Origin: JBDIBB01 sp039812685
GTDB taxonomy: Bacteria; Acidobacteriota; Vicinamibacteria; Vicinamibacterales; JAFNAJ01
Assembly (NCBI GenBank): GCA_039812685.1
Contig: JBDIBB010000164.1
Location: 1 to 8,197, forward strand
Direction of reading: 5' to 3'
DNA: 8,197 bases
In this document: positions 1-6,218 of the stretch, in pieces
Position numbering within the stretch: position 1 is the first letter of the stretch
Layout: every line of letters starts with the position of its first letter
Position numbers and translations under genes: made by a program
The notes under the pieces: generated by a model
Told to the model about the DNA's origin: nothing
The model's database searches: none
The model's input: the letters and a program-made list of their open reading frames with translations, nothing else

Positions 1-110
1 AGCCCGGGCGCGCGGGCAGCCCGCCCGCGCCCATCGCTCACCGTGACGCGCAGGCGCCCCGCGGCACGGCCGCGCGCCGCCTGCGGCCGCCGGGACGCAT
101 CGGCGCTCAC
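1..110 (-). CDS. ybeY: Likely YbeY (endoribonuclease / rRNA maturation factor), N-terminal fragment cut by window edge
   Basis: An open frame starts at a GTG (110-108) that overlaps the phoH stop codon in a GTGA arrangement and stays open for 36 codons to the window edge. The fragment includes RLRVTVSDGRGRAARAPG. A short beta-strand followed by a polar turn and the start of a helix is what I would expect at the beginning of a YbeY protein. The catalytic metal site of YbeY (three His near the C-terminus) lies outside the window, so the name rests mainly on context: ybeY is very often directly downstream of phoH/ybeZ. YbeY is a metal-dependent RNase that acts in 16S rRNA 3' end maturation and ribosome quality control. 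The 4-bp overlap implies translational coupling to phoH. Another gene here, such as the HD-domain membrane protein often found in this cluster, is less likely because no hydrophobic segment is visible. Confidence 0.5.
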   Translation of the reverse strand, partial: MSADASRRPQAARGRAAGRLRVTVSDGRGRAARAPG

Positions 111-1114
111 GACGGACGCCCCGTGAGGTCGAGATCGAGTTGGCCGGTGTCGGCGCGCGGCGCCCCGCCGAACTCGGCGTAGGCCTTCACGATCTGCTGC
201 ACCAGCCGGTGACGCACCACGTCGCGGTCGTCGAAGAACACGAAGCCGATGCCCTCGACCGCCTTCACCACGCGCAACGCCTCCACGAGGCCCGACACCC
301 GGCCCGGCGGCAGGTCGATCTGCGTGATGTCGCCGGTGATCACCGCCTTGGAGCCGAATCCCAGGCGCGTGAGGAACATCTTCATCTGCTCGGACGTGGT
401 GTTCTGCGCCTCGTCCAGGATCACGAAGGCGTCGTTGAGCGTGCGCCCGCGCATGAAGGCGATCGGCGCCACCTCGATGACACCGCGTTCGAGGAAGCGC
501 TCCACGCGTTCGGCGTCGAGCATGTCGTACAACGCGTCGTAGAGCGGCCGCAGGTAGGGGTTCACCTTCTCCTGCAGGTCGCCGGGCAGGAAGCCGAGCT
601 TCTCGCCCGCCTCGACCGCGGGCCGCGCGAGGATGATCCGCGTCACGCGCTTGGCCACCAGGAACGACACCGCCTGCGCCATCGCCAGGTAGGTCTTGCC
701 CGTGCCGGCCGGCCCCACGCCGAAGACGATGTCGGACGCCTCGATGGCGTCGAGGTAGGCGCGCTGGTTCGCGCTCTTGGGCGCCACCTGCCGCTTGCTG
801 GAGGGCCGCAGTGTCCGCTTGAGGAAGAACTCGCGCAGGTCGACGGCGGGATCCTGTGCCACGAGCTGGCTCGCCGACTTCACCTCGCCCCGGCCGAACC
901 GGTACCCCTCGCGCAGCAGCGAGGCGAACTGTCCCACGACCGATTCCACCCGATCGAGGTTGACAGGCTCGCCCTCCACCACCAGTTCGTGGCCATCGGT
1001 GCGGATCCGCACCCTGAACAGCGCTTCCAGGTTGCGCAGGTTCTCGTCGTAGGAGCCGAAGAACGTCTCGATGCCGTCCTCGGGAACGGCGATCTTGCGC
1101 GTCGCGGGCAGTAT
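107..1114 (-). CDS. phoH: PhoH family ATPase (YbeZ-like), probably starting at a non-canonical codon
   Basis: This is a PhoH/YbeZ-type P-loop ATPase, a cytoplasmic protein tied to RNA metabolism and working with YbeY. Counted from the proposed start, Walker A GPAGTGKT is at residues 134-141, Walker B FVILDEAQ at 230-237, and the conserved AVITGDITQIDLP at about 257-269. The first ordinary start codon in frame is a GTG at 1012 (301 aa). However, the frame continues upstream with residues such as IAVPEDGIETFFGSYDENL, which match the usual PhoH N-terminus, so the protein must start earlier. A strong AAGGAG lies at 1128-1123. Eight bases after it is ATA (1114-1112), and CTG follows directly (1111-1109). 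From ATA the protein is 335 aa, a normal family length. There is no ATG, GTG or TTG between the upstream in-frame TAA and 1012. If only canonical starts are allowed, the gene is 107-1012. It lies 42 bp after aspS and overlaps the likely ybeY by 4 bp. Confidence 0.93.
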   Translation of the reverse strand: MLPATRKIAVPEDGIETFFGSYDENLRNLEALFRVRIRTDGHELVVEGEPVNLDRVESVVGQFASLLREGYRFGRGEVKSASQLVAQDPAVDLREFFLKRTLRPSSKRQVAPKSANQRAYLDAIEASDIVFGVGPAGTGKTYLAMAQAVSFLVAKRVTRIILARPAVEAGEKLGFLPGDLQEKVNPYLRPLYDALYDMLDAERVERFLERGVIEVAPIAFMRGRTLNDAFVILDEAQNTTSEQMKMFLTRLGFGSKAVITGDITQIDLPPGRVSGLVEALRVVKAVEGIGFVFFDDRDVVRHRLVQQIVKAYAEFGGAPRADTGQLDLDLTGRPS

Positions 1115-1121
1115 CGGCGTA

Positions 1122-1128
1122 TCTCCTT
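1122..1128 (-). promoter_or_regulatory. Shine-Dalgarno sequence for phoH
   Basis: The minus strand reads AAGGAGA at 1128-1122, a strong anti-16S match. It sits 8 nt before ATA (1114) and 11 nt before CTG (1111), but more than 100 nt before the GTG at 1012. It therefore supports an upstream, non-canonical start for phoH and argues against 1012. Confidence 0.75.
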
Positions 1129-1156
1129 GATTATCCGCCGGTTAGCGCGGAGGTTA

Positions 1157-2965
1157 CTACGTGCCAGGCCGTGGCGTCAACGCGTCGGCCTTCGGCGTGT
1201 CGGTCCGCAGCGAGAGCTCCCGGAGCTGGCGCGCGTCGACGGTGGAGGGCGCCCCGGTCATCAGGTCGGTGGCGGCCGCTGTCTTCGGGAACGCGATCAC
1301 CTCGCGAATCGACGTCTCGCCGGCGAGAATCGCGACGATGCGGTCCAGGCCGAGCGCGATGCCCCCATGGGGAGGCGTGCCGTATTGCAGCGCCTCGAGG
1401 AAGAAGCCGAAGCGATCGCGCGCCTCCTCGTCGCTGAGCTTCAGCAACTGGAAGATCTTCGCCTGCAGCCGCGTGTCGTGGATGCGGATGCTGCCGCCGC
1501 CGATCTCGCTGCCGTTCAACACCAGGTCGTAGGCCTTGGCCCGCACCTCGCCCGGGGCGGCGTCCAGCCTGTCGAGGTCCTCGTCCACCGGCGAGGTGAA
1601 CGGATGGTGCATCGAGACGTGACGCTGTTGGTCGGGATCCCACTCGAGCAGGGGGAACCCGACGACCCAGGTGAAGGCGAACGCGTCGGGTTTCATCAAC
1701 CCGAGCCGCCGGCCGAAGCCGAGGCGCATCTGGCCCAGCCACTTCGACGTCGCCTCGGGCCGTCCCGCCCCGATGATCAGCAGGTCGTGCGGGCCCGCCC
1801 CGGCCGCCGCAAGCAGCGCCGCGGCCACGTCCTCGCCCACGGCCTTGAGCGCCGACGACTGCAGCGCGCCCTCGGCGCCGCGCCGGATCCACACCAGCCC
1901 CGCCGCGCCCAGTTGCCTGGCCTGCTCACCCAGTTCGTCCACCTCGCGGCGCGACCACGCGGCGCCATCCGGCACCACGAGGCCACGCACCACGCCCTGG
2001 CTGTCGAGCGCCGCCCTGAACGGGGTGAACGCCGACGCGCGGGCGACCTCCGACAGGTCGACGATGGGCAGGCCGAACCGCAGATCGGGCTTGTCGGATC
2101 CGTAGCGCGCCATCGCCTCGGCATAGGACATGCGCGGGAACCGGCGCGGCACCTCGATGCCGGCCTCCGCGAAGATCGCGGCGATGCAGGGCTCGATCAG
2201 CTCGAAGACCTGGTCCTCGGTGGCGAACGAGATCTCCACGTCCACCTGGGTGAACTCCAGCTGGCGGTCGGCGCGCTGATCCTCGTCGCGGAAGCACTTC
2301 ACGATCTGGAAGTAGCGGTCGAGGCCCGAGATCATCAGGATCTGCTTGAAGATCTGCGGCGACTGCGGCAGCGCGTAGAACTCGCCCGGGTGCACGCGGC
2401 TCGGCACGAGGAAGTCGCGGGCGCCCTCCGGCGTGCTCTTGCCGAGGATGGGCGTCTCGATCTCGAGGAAACCCTGGCTGTCGAAGTAGCGGCGCACGGC
2501 GAGCGCCACGCGGTGCCGCAGCACGAGGTTGCGCTGCATCCGCTCCTTCCGCAGGTCCAGGTAGCGGTATCGCAGCCGCATCTCCTCGTTCACGGGCGCA
2601 TCGTCGGCGATCTGGAACGGCGGGCGCCTGGCTTCGCTGAGCAGGCGGAACTCCCGCGCCCGCACCTCCACCTCGCCGGTGTCGATCTTCGGGTTGACGG
2701 TGTCGGCCGCGCGCGGCTCCACCAGGCCGAGCACGGCCACCACGTGCTCGGTGCGCAGGGCACGGGCACGCGCCAGCAGGTCCGCGTTGTCGCGCACGAC
2801 CACCTGCGTGACGCCGTAGCGATCGCGCAGGTCGATGAAGACCAGCGAGCCGAGGTCGCGCACGCGGTGCACCCACCCGAGCAGCAGGGCCTCACGGCCG
2901 TTGTCCACCGGACGCAGCGCGCCGCAGGTGTGGGTGCGTCGAAGATCGCCGAGCAGTTCAGCCAC
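1157..2965 (-). CDS. aspS: Aspartyl-tRNA synthetase (AspRS), bacterial type
   Basis: This class IIb synthetase joins aspartate to tRNA-Asp in the cytoplasm. At 602 aa it is the usual size of the bacterial enzyme. Domains in order: an N-terminal OB-fold anticodon-binding domain (about 25-110, with WVHRVRDLGSLVFIDLRDR at 31-49), the catalytic core starting with RYRYLDLRKER (132-142), the QSPQ loop (201-204), motif 2 FRDEDQRADRQLEFTQ (225-240), the bacterial GAD insertion domain (about 290-425), and motif 3 GGIALGLDRI (534-543). The C-terminal IREVIAFPKT and DLMTGAPS stretches are also typical. The start is a GTG at 2965 with GAGGAA five bases upstream. Leu38 sits where non-discriminating AspRS usually has His, which points to a tRNA-Asp-specific enzyme; this is inference by eye alignment. 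The gene lies 117 bp after hisS and 42 bp before phoH, so it is probably cotranscribed with both. Confidence 0.98.
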   Translation of the reverse strand: MAELLGDLRRTHTCGALRPVDNGREALLLGWVHRVRDLGSLVFIDLRDRYGVTQVVVRDNADLLARARALRTEHVVAVLGLVEPRAADTVNPKIDTGEVEVRAREFRLLSEARRPPFQIADDAPVNEEMRLRYRYLDLRKERMQRNLVLRHRVALAVRRYFDSQGFLEIETPILGKSTPEGARDFLVPSRVHPGEFYALPQSPQIFKQILMISGLDRYFQIVKCFRDEDQRADRQLEFTQVDVEISFATEDQVFELIEPCIAAIFAEAGIEVPRRFPRMSYAEAMARYGSDKPDLRFGLPIVDLSEVARASAFTPFRAALDSQGVVRGLVVPDGAAWSRREVDELGEQARQLGAAGLVWIRRGAEGALQSSALKAVGEDVAAALLAAAGAGPHDLLIIGAGRPEATSKWLGQMRLGFGRRLGLMKPDAFAFTWVVGFPLLEWDPDQQRHVSMHHPFTSPVDEDLDRLDAAPGEVRAKAYDLVLNGSEIGGGSIRIHDTRLQAKIFQLLKLSDEEARDRFGFFLEALQYGTPPHGGIALGLDRIVAILAGETSIREVIAFPKTAAATDLMTGAPSTVDARQLRELSLRTDTPKADALTPRPGT

Positions 2966-3082
2966 GAAGGTTCCTCGTCGAGAAGCGATGCTGCCCCAGA
3001 TGGTCCAGCGGCACGCGGCAGCGCACGCGCCGTGGAGTACCGGCCCGCCGCGCGCCCGCGCGAGGAGCCACGCCGGTGCCGG
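2966..3082. other. hisS-aspS intergenic gap
   Basis: These 117 bp lie between the hisS stop (TGA at 3085-3083) and the aspS start. Apart from the aspS ribosome-binding site I see no convincing promoter, terminator or small gene. It is GC-rich filler by eye. Confidence 0.5.
2971..2976 (-). promoter_or_regulatory. Shine-Dalgarno sequence for aspS
   Basis: GAGGAA on the minus strand (2976-2971) ends 5 nt before the GTG at 2965, which fixes the aspS start. It shows that this internal operon gene uses ordinary ribosome binding, unlike the four genes at the divergent promoters. Confidence 0.65.
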
Positions 3083-4453
3083 TCAACCGCCCAGCCGCTG
3101 GCTGGCGTACCCGGCGACCTCGGCTCGCGCCAGCGTCACCTGCTCGCCGGTACGCAGGTCCTTGACGGTGACGGTACCGGCCGCCGCCTCATCCTCACCC
3201 ATGACGGCCACCAGCGGCACGCCGACACTCGCGGCGTACTTGAACTGCCGGCCCAGCTTGTCGGCTTCCGGGTAGACGTCCACCCGCAGCCCGGCTGCCC
3301 GCAGATCCCGCGCGAGCGACAGTGCGCCGGCCGCACCGGCCGCGTTCCAGAGGGTCACCATCACGTCGGCGCCGGCACCGGCGAGCGAGGCGGGGAACAT
3401 CCCACGCTCGCCCATCACGACGATGATGCGCTCCAGGCCGAGCGAGAAGCCCACGGCCGGCACGTCGTGTCCGAGGAACATGCCGACGAGGTTGTCGTAG
3501 CGGCCACCGCCGCCGAGGCTGCCCGCCAGGTCCGGCACCGCGATCTCCATGATCGCGCCGGTGTAGTAGGACAGCCCGCGCGCCAGGCTCGGATCGACGC
3601 GCAGGCGGCCGGCCGCGGCCGTGGCACCCGAGAGCGCGAGGATGTCGGCAAGCCCCGTCAGCCCGTGCGTCGCCGGCCCGTGACCGGTGACCAACGCGCC
3701 CAGGCGCGCGATCACCTCGGCGTTGTGGCGTCCGGGATCGTCACGGTGGACCTCGGCCAGGCCGGCGATCCCGGTGAAGAAGTCGAGCACGCGCTCGCCG
3801 GCCGCGGGCGGGATGTCACGCGAGGCGAACTCGCGGCCCACGCCCTCGCGGCCGATCTTGTCGAGTTTGTCGAGGGCGACGAGCGCATCGCCGTGCAGCG
3901 TCCCGGGCACACCGGCGACGTCGAGCAGGCCGGCCAGCAGGCGGCGGTCGTTGATGCGAACGGTGAACTCGGCGAACCCGAGCGTCCGCAGCGCCTCGGC
4001 CGCGGCGCCGCACACCTCGGCCTCCACCAGCGGCGAGGTGGAGCCGACGACGTCGACGTCGCACTGGTAGAACTCGCGGAAGCGGCCGCGTGCGGGACGA
4101 TCCGCACGCCAGACGGGCTGGATCTGGTAGCGCTTGAAGAAGCGCGGCAACCGCGCGCGGTGCTCGGCCACCACCCGCGCCAGCGGCACGGTGAGGTCGT
4201 AGCGGAGGGCGAGATCGGCCTGCCCGCTGGCCTCGTGCTCTCCCCGCTTGAGGATCTTGAAGATGAGCTGGTTGCCCTCTTCGCCGTACTTGCCGAGCAG
4301 CGTGCCGATGTTCTCGACGGCGGGCGTCTCGAGCGGCTCGAAGCCATAGCGCCGGTAGACGCTCTCTATCGCGCCGATCACGTGCTGGCGGCGCCGGATG
4401 TCTTCGGGGAGGAAGTCGCGCATGCCGCGCGCGGGTTGGGTGGAAGGGGGCAC
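3083..4453 (-). CDS. hisS: Histidyl-tRNA synthetase (HisRS), eukaryote-like motif set
   Basis: This class IIa synthetase charges tRNA-His. It opens with RGMRDFLPEDIRRRQ (9-23), the standard HisRS start. The histidine and ATP site segments follow: LRYDLTVPLAR (83-93), motif 2 from about 104 to 137 (RYQIQPVWRADRPARGRFRE), RGLSYYTGAIMEI (292-304), GGGGRYDNLVG (314-324), and motif 3 GFSLGLERI (335-343). The C-terminal anticodon-binding domain spans about 361-450. At 456 aa it is slightly longer than the E. coli enzyme. LRYDLTVP in place of LRPEGT, and LDKLDKIGREGV in the insertion domain (194-205), put it in the eukaryote-like HisRS group also found in several bacterial phyla. The start is a GTG at 4453 with no strong Shine-Dalgarno sequence. 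The next candidate, the ATG at 4423, would remove residues before the conserved RGMRDF and is less likely. Confidence 0.97.
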   Translation of the reverse strand: MPPSTQPARGMRDFLPEDIRRRQHVIGAIESVYRRYGFEPLETPAVENIGTLLGKYGEEGNQLIFKILKRGEHEASGQADLALRYDLTVPLARVVAEHRARLPRFFKRYQIQPVWRADRPARGRFREFYQCDVDVVGSTSPLVEAEVCGAAAEALRTLGFAEFTVRINDRRLLAGLLDVAGVPGTLHGDALVALDKLDKIGREGVGREFASRDIPPAAGERVLDFFTGIAGLAEVHRDDPGRHNAEVIARLGALVTGHGPATHGLTGLADILALSGATAAAGRLRVDPSLARGLSYYTGAIMEIAVPDLAGSLGGGGRYDNLVGMFLGHDVPAVGFSLGLERIIVVMGERGMFPASLAGAGADVMVTLWNAAGAAGALSLARDLRAAGLRVDVYPEADKLGRQFKYAASVGVPLVAVMGEDEAAAGTVTVKDLRTGEQVTLARAEVAGYASQRLGG

Positions 4454-4620
4454 TGTGATGTCGGGTCTCGAGCCTGGAACCTTGCGGCCTGCGCCTCACG
4501 CCTTGCGCCGTCGTGCGGGGCCTTGCAGGGTTGTCCCGGTTGATGCGTGCAGCCCTCGCGCGGGCCGGCTCGGGCGAACCGTGCAGCCCGAGCGCTACCG
4601 GATGAACCTGCGCCTCATGA
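4454..4620. other. Intergenic region between carbonic anhydrase-like gene and hisS, with hairpin and heptamer-like repeats
   Basis: This 167-bp gap contains a perfect 8-bp inverted repeat, GCTCGGGC (4568-4575) and GCCCGAGC (4586-4593), with a 10-nt loop. A 10-bp direct repeat, CGTGCAGCCC, occurs at 4546-4555 and 4580-4589. A short run of related 7-mers (CCTGCGC, CTCACGC, CTTGCGC) lies at 4489-4509. There is no run of T after the stem on either strand, so it is not a standard intrinsic terminator. I see no convincing -10 or Shine-Dalgarno sequence for hisS. Confidence 0.5.
4568..4593. repeat. Perfect 8-bp inverted repeat upstream of hisS
   Basis: The arms are GCTCGGGC (4568-4575) and GCCCGAGC (4586-4593), with a 10-nt loop. 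In the transcript this would be a stem-loop in the leader between the carbonic anhydrase-like gene and hisS. It could tune read-through or RNA stability, but GC-rich DNA produces such stems by chance and no U-tract follows. Confidence 0.45.
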
Positions 4621-5145
4621 CTACGCGTCTCCTGGCACCTGATCCATGTAGTCGAGCCGGTACTTGACGTACCGGGCCGCGTAATCACGAATGGAGGCCT
4701 TCTCTTCGTCGGTGAGGGGCCGGCGGACCTTCGCCGGGCTGCCCATGACGAGCGATCCCGGGGGAACCTGCGCACCCTCGACCACCAGCGCCCCGGCCGC
4801 CACGATCGAGTCGCTGCCGACGTGCGCGCCGTTGAGCACGATGGCGCCCATGCCCACCAGCACCCGATCGCCGATCGTGCAGCCGTGGATGGTGGCGGAG
4901 TGGCCGATGGTGACGTCCTCGCCAACGAGGGTCGGATGGGTGTCGCGCATCACGTGGACGATGGTGCCGTCCTGGATGTTGCTGCGGGCGCCGATCCGGA
5001 TGATGTTCACGTCGCCACGGACGACGACGTTCATCCACACGCTGGACGCCTCGCCGAGGACGACGTCCCCGATGACCTGGGCCGACGGGTCCACGTAGGC
5101 GTTGGGCGCCACCGTGGGCACGACGCCCTTGTAGGGGCGAATCAT
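4621..5145 (-). CDS. Gamma-class carbonic anhydrase-like protein (YrdA/CamH type left-handed beta-helix)
   Basis: The protein is 174 aa, the usual size of the short gamma-CA/YrdA family, and starts MIRPYKGVVPTVAPNAYVDP. It is built from hexapeptide repeats forming a left-handed beta-helix (about 13-135), followed by a C-terminal helix (about 144-168). The three zinc-ligand histidines are present: His64 (TIVHV) and His82 and His87 (GHSATIHG), with the family spacing. Arg43, Asp45, Asn56 and Gln58 match conserved Cam residues. The Cam acidic loop and its proton-shuttle Glu are missing (Val46 at the Glu62 position), as in CamH/YrdA members. It may hydrate CO2 or may have another acyltransferase-fold role; sequence alone does not decide. 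The frame continues upstream to 5280, but the ATG at 5145 fits the family N-terminus and lies just after a TATAAT box. It is first in the minus-strand unit leading to hisS. Confidence 0.93.
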   Translation of the reverse strand: MIRPYKGVVPTVAPNAYVDPSAQVIGDVVLGEASSVWMNVVVRGDVNIIRIGARSNIQDGTIVHVMRDTHPTLVGEDVTIGHSATIHGCTIGDRVLVGMGAIVLNGAHVGSDSIVAAGALVVEGAQVPPGSLVMGSPAKVRRPLTDEEKASIRDYAARYVKYRLDYMDQVPGDA

Positions 5146-5154
5146 AAGCGGACG

Positions 5155-5160
5155 ATTATA
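5155..5160 (-). promoter_or_regulatory. Consensus -10 box for the carbonic anhydrase-like gene, near-leaderless
   Basis: The minus strand reads TATAAT, a perfect -10 hexamer, ending 9 nt before the ATG at 5145. With the usual -10 to +1 spacing, transcription would begin about 3 nt before the start codon. There is no Shine-Dalgarno sequence in between and no clear -35 hexamer. Confidence 0.65.
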
Positions 5161-5176
5161 TCGTGGGTTGCGCCCT

Positions 5177-5264
5177 GCCCTGCGCCTGGCGTGTGGCGCC
5201 CCGGGACCGGGGCGCCTGGCCGCGAGGGTTGCGCCATCCAGGCCCAGGGCGCAAGGCGCAGGGC
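5177..5264. repeat. Nested 11-bp inverted repeat flanking the palindrome
   Basis: GCCCTGCGCCT (5177-5187) is perfectly complementary to AGGCGCAGGGC (5254-5264), and these arms bracket the 5195-5216 palindrome. A further 8-bp pair, TTGCGCCC (5168-5175) and GGGCGCAA (5247-5254), partly overlaps. The arms belong to the same GC-rich heptamer-like motif family seen upstream of hisS. Confidence 0.5.
5195..5216. repeat. Perfect 10-bp-arm palindrome in the divergent spacer
   Basis: The arms GGCGCCCCGG (5195-5204) and CCGGGGCGCC (5207-5216) are perfect complements separated by GA. The centre (about 5205) is close to the midpoint between the divergent start codons at 5145 and 5279. It could be an operator for a dimeric regulator acting on both genes. 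Both strands are transcribed away from it, so a terminator is unlikely. Confidence 0.6.
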
Positions 5265-5265
5265 T

Positions 5266-5271
5266 TAGAAT
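5266..5271 (+). promoter_or_regulatory. -10 box for pheA, near-leaderless
   Basis: TAGAAT ends 7 nt before the ATG at 5279, placing the predicted transcription start within about 1 nt of the start codon. An earlier in-frame ATG at 5270 lies inside the hexamer, so it would not be transcribed from this promoter. No Shine-Dalgarno sequence and no good -35 match are visible. Confidence 0.6.
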
Positions 5272-5278
5272 GTCCGCC

Positions 5279-6115
5279 ATGCGAATCGCGTATCAGGGAG
5301 AACCGGGGGCGTTCAGCGAGGCGGCGGCCTTGAAGTTCCGGCCCGACGCCGAGGCGGTGTCGTGCCCGCAGTTCGAGGATGTGTTCGAGGCGGTCGAGCG
5401 GGGCCGCGCCACACTGGGCATCCTGCCGGTCGAGAACTCGATCGGCGGCACCATCCATCGCAACTACGACCTGCTGATCCGCCACGAACTGCGGATCGTC
5501 GGCGAGGTGGAGTTGCCGGTGGCCCACGCGCTGCTGGCGCTGCCGGGGACGACGCTGGAGCAGGTGAAGACGATCTACTCGCACCCGCAGGCGCTCGCCC
5601 AGTGCGATCGCTTCCTCCGCAGCATGAAGGGCGTGGAGGTGGTGGCCACCTACGACACGGCGGGCAGCGCGAAACTGCTGAAGGAGCGCGCGCTCGCCCA
5701 GGCGGCGGCCATCGCGTCGGCCCGCGCCGCCGAGGTGTTCGAACTCGATGTCCTCAGGCACGGCATCCAGGACTATGCCGACAACGTGACGCGCTTCGTC
5801 GTCCTGGGCCGCCTGTCGACGGCCGAGGACGCGCGCGTGCACGACGCCGACAAGACGACGATCGTCTTCGCGCTGCCCAACGAGCCGGGCGCGCTGTTCA
5901 AGGCGCTGTCGGTGTTCGCCCTGCGGGGCATCGACCTCACCAAGCTGGAATCGCGCCCGATCCCGGGCCGGCCGTGGGAGTACCTGTTCTACGCCGACCT
6001 GACCATCGGCAGCCACGAACTGAAGTGCGGCCGGGCGCTCACGCACCTGGCGGAGTTCGCGACCTCGCTGCGGACGCTGGGCAGTTACAAGGGCGTGGTG
6101 CGGGCGGCGAAATAG
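5279..6115 (+). CDS. pheA: Prephenate dehydratase with C-terminal ACT domain (PDT-ACT)
   Basis: This enzyme converts prephenate to phenylpyruvate, with loss of water and CO2, in phenylalanine synthesis; it is cytoplasmic. The protein is 278 aa, normal for the stand-alone form, with no chorismate mutase domain at either end. The PDT domain (about 1-178) shows MRIAYQGEPGAFSE at the start, GILPVENSIGG (47-57), YDTAGSAKLL (125-134), and the catalytic TRF motif at 171-173 (NVTRFVVLG). The ACT domain (about 192-270) carries GALF (204-207) and ESRP (224-227), the residues known to bind phenylalanine in this family, so feedback inhibition by Phe is expected. The ATG at 5279 was chosen because the conserved protein begins there and the -10 box lies just before it. 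No other aromatic-pathway gene is in view. An arogenate dehydratase activity cannot be excluded from sequence. Confidence 0.97.
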   Translation: MRIAYQGEPGAFSEAAALKFRPDAEAVSCPQFEDVFEAVERGRATLGILPVENSIGGTIHRNYDLLIRHELRIVGEVELPVAHALLALPGTTLEQVKTIYSHPQALAQCDRFLRSMKGVEVVATYDTAGSAKLLKERALAQAAAIASARAAEVFELDVLRHGIQDYADNVTRFVVLGRLSTAEDARVHDADKTTIVFALPNEPGALFKALSVFALRGIDLTKLESRPIPGRPWEYLFYADLTIGSHELKCGRALTHLAEFATSLRTLGSYKGVVRAAK

Positions 6116-6124
6116 GCCCGCGCC

Positions 6125-6161
6125 CGCGCCGCCGGACCCCGCGGCGCGCCGCTTCGCGGCG
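6125..6161. terminator. GC-rich stem-loops in the convergent gap (weak candidate terminator)
   Basis: The first stem is CGCGCCGC (6125-6132) with GCGGCGCG (6141-6148), 8 bp with an 8-nt loop, starting 10 nt after the pheA stop. A second, overlapping stem is CGCCGC (6147-6152) with GCGGCG (6156-6161), with a TTC loop. Neither is followed by a T-run on either strand, so this is not a typical intrinsic terminator. Its position between convergent genes suits a bidirectional RNA-end structure. Confidence 0.3.
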
Positions 6162-6218
6162 ATGACGCGGACGGGGCCGGCCGGAAGGAGGGGGCTCGAC
6201 ACGCACGCACCGGCCCGC

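Noticed and set aside
140..4543. 1467-codon plus-strand open frame as a giant protein
   Set aside because: It lies wholly opposite well-supported hisS, aspS, phoH and the carbonic anhydrase-like operon region, has shadow-type composition, and shows no motif. GC bias explains it.
4454..4620. T-box or other amino-acid-responsive leader before hisS
   Set aside because: I found no T-box core sequence, no His-codon-rich leader peptide and no terminator with a U-tract; only a short GC-rich stem is present.
5146..5280. N-terminal extension of the carbonic anhydrase-like protein to 219 aa
   Set aside because: The extra residues are low-complexity translation of the divergent control region and would cross the TATAAT box. 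The family begins near MIRPYKG.
5156..6202. 348-codon minus-strand open frame over pheA
   Set aside because: It is antisense to a complete, motif-rich prephenate dehydratase, and its protein has no recognisable features.
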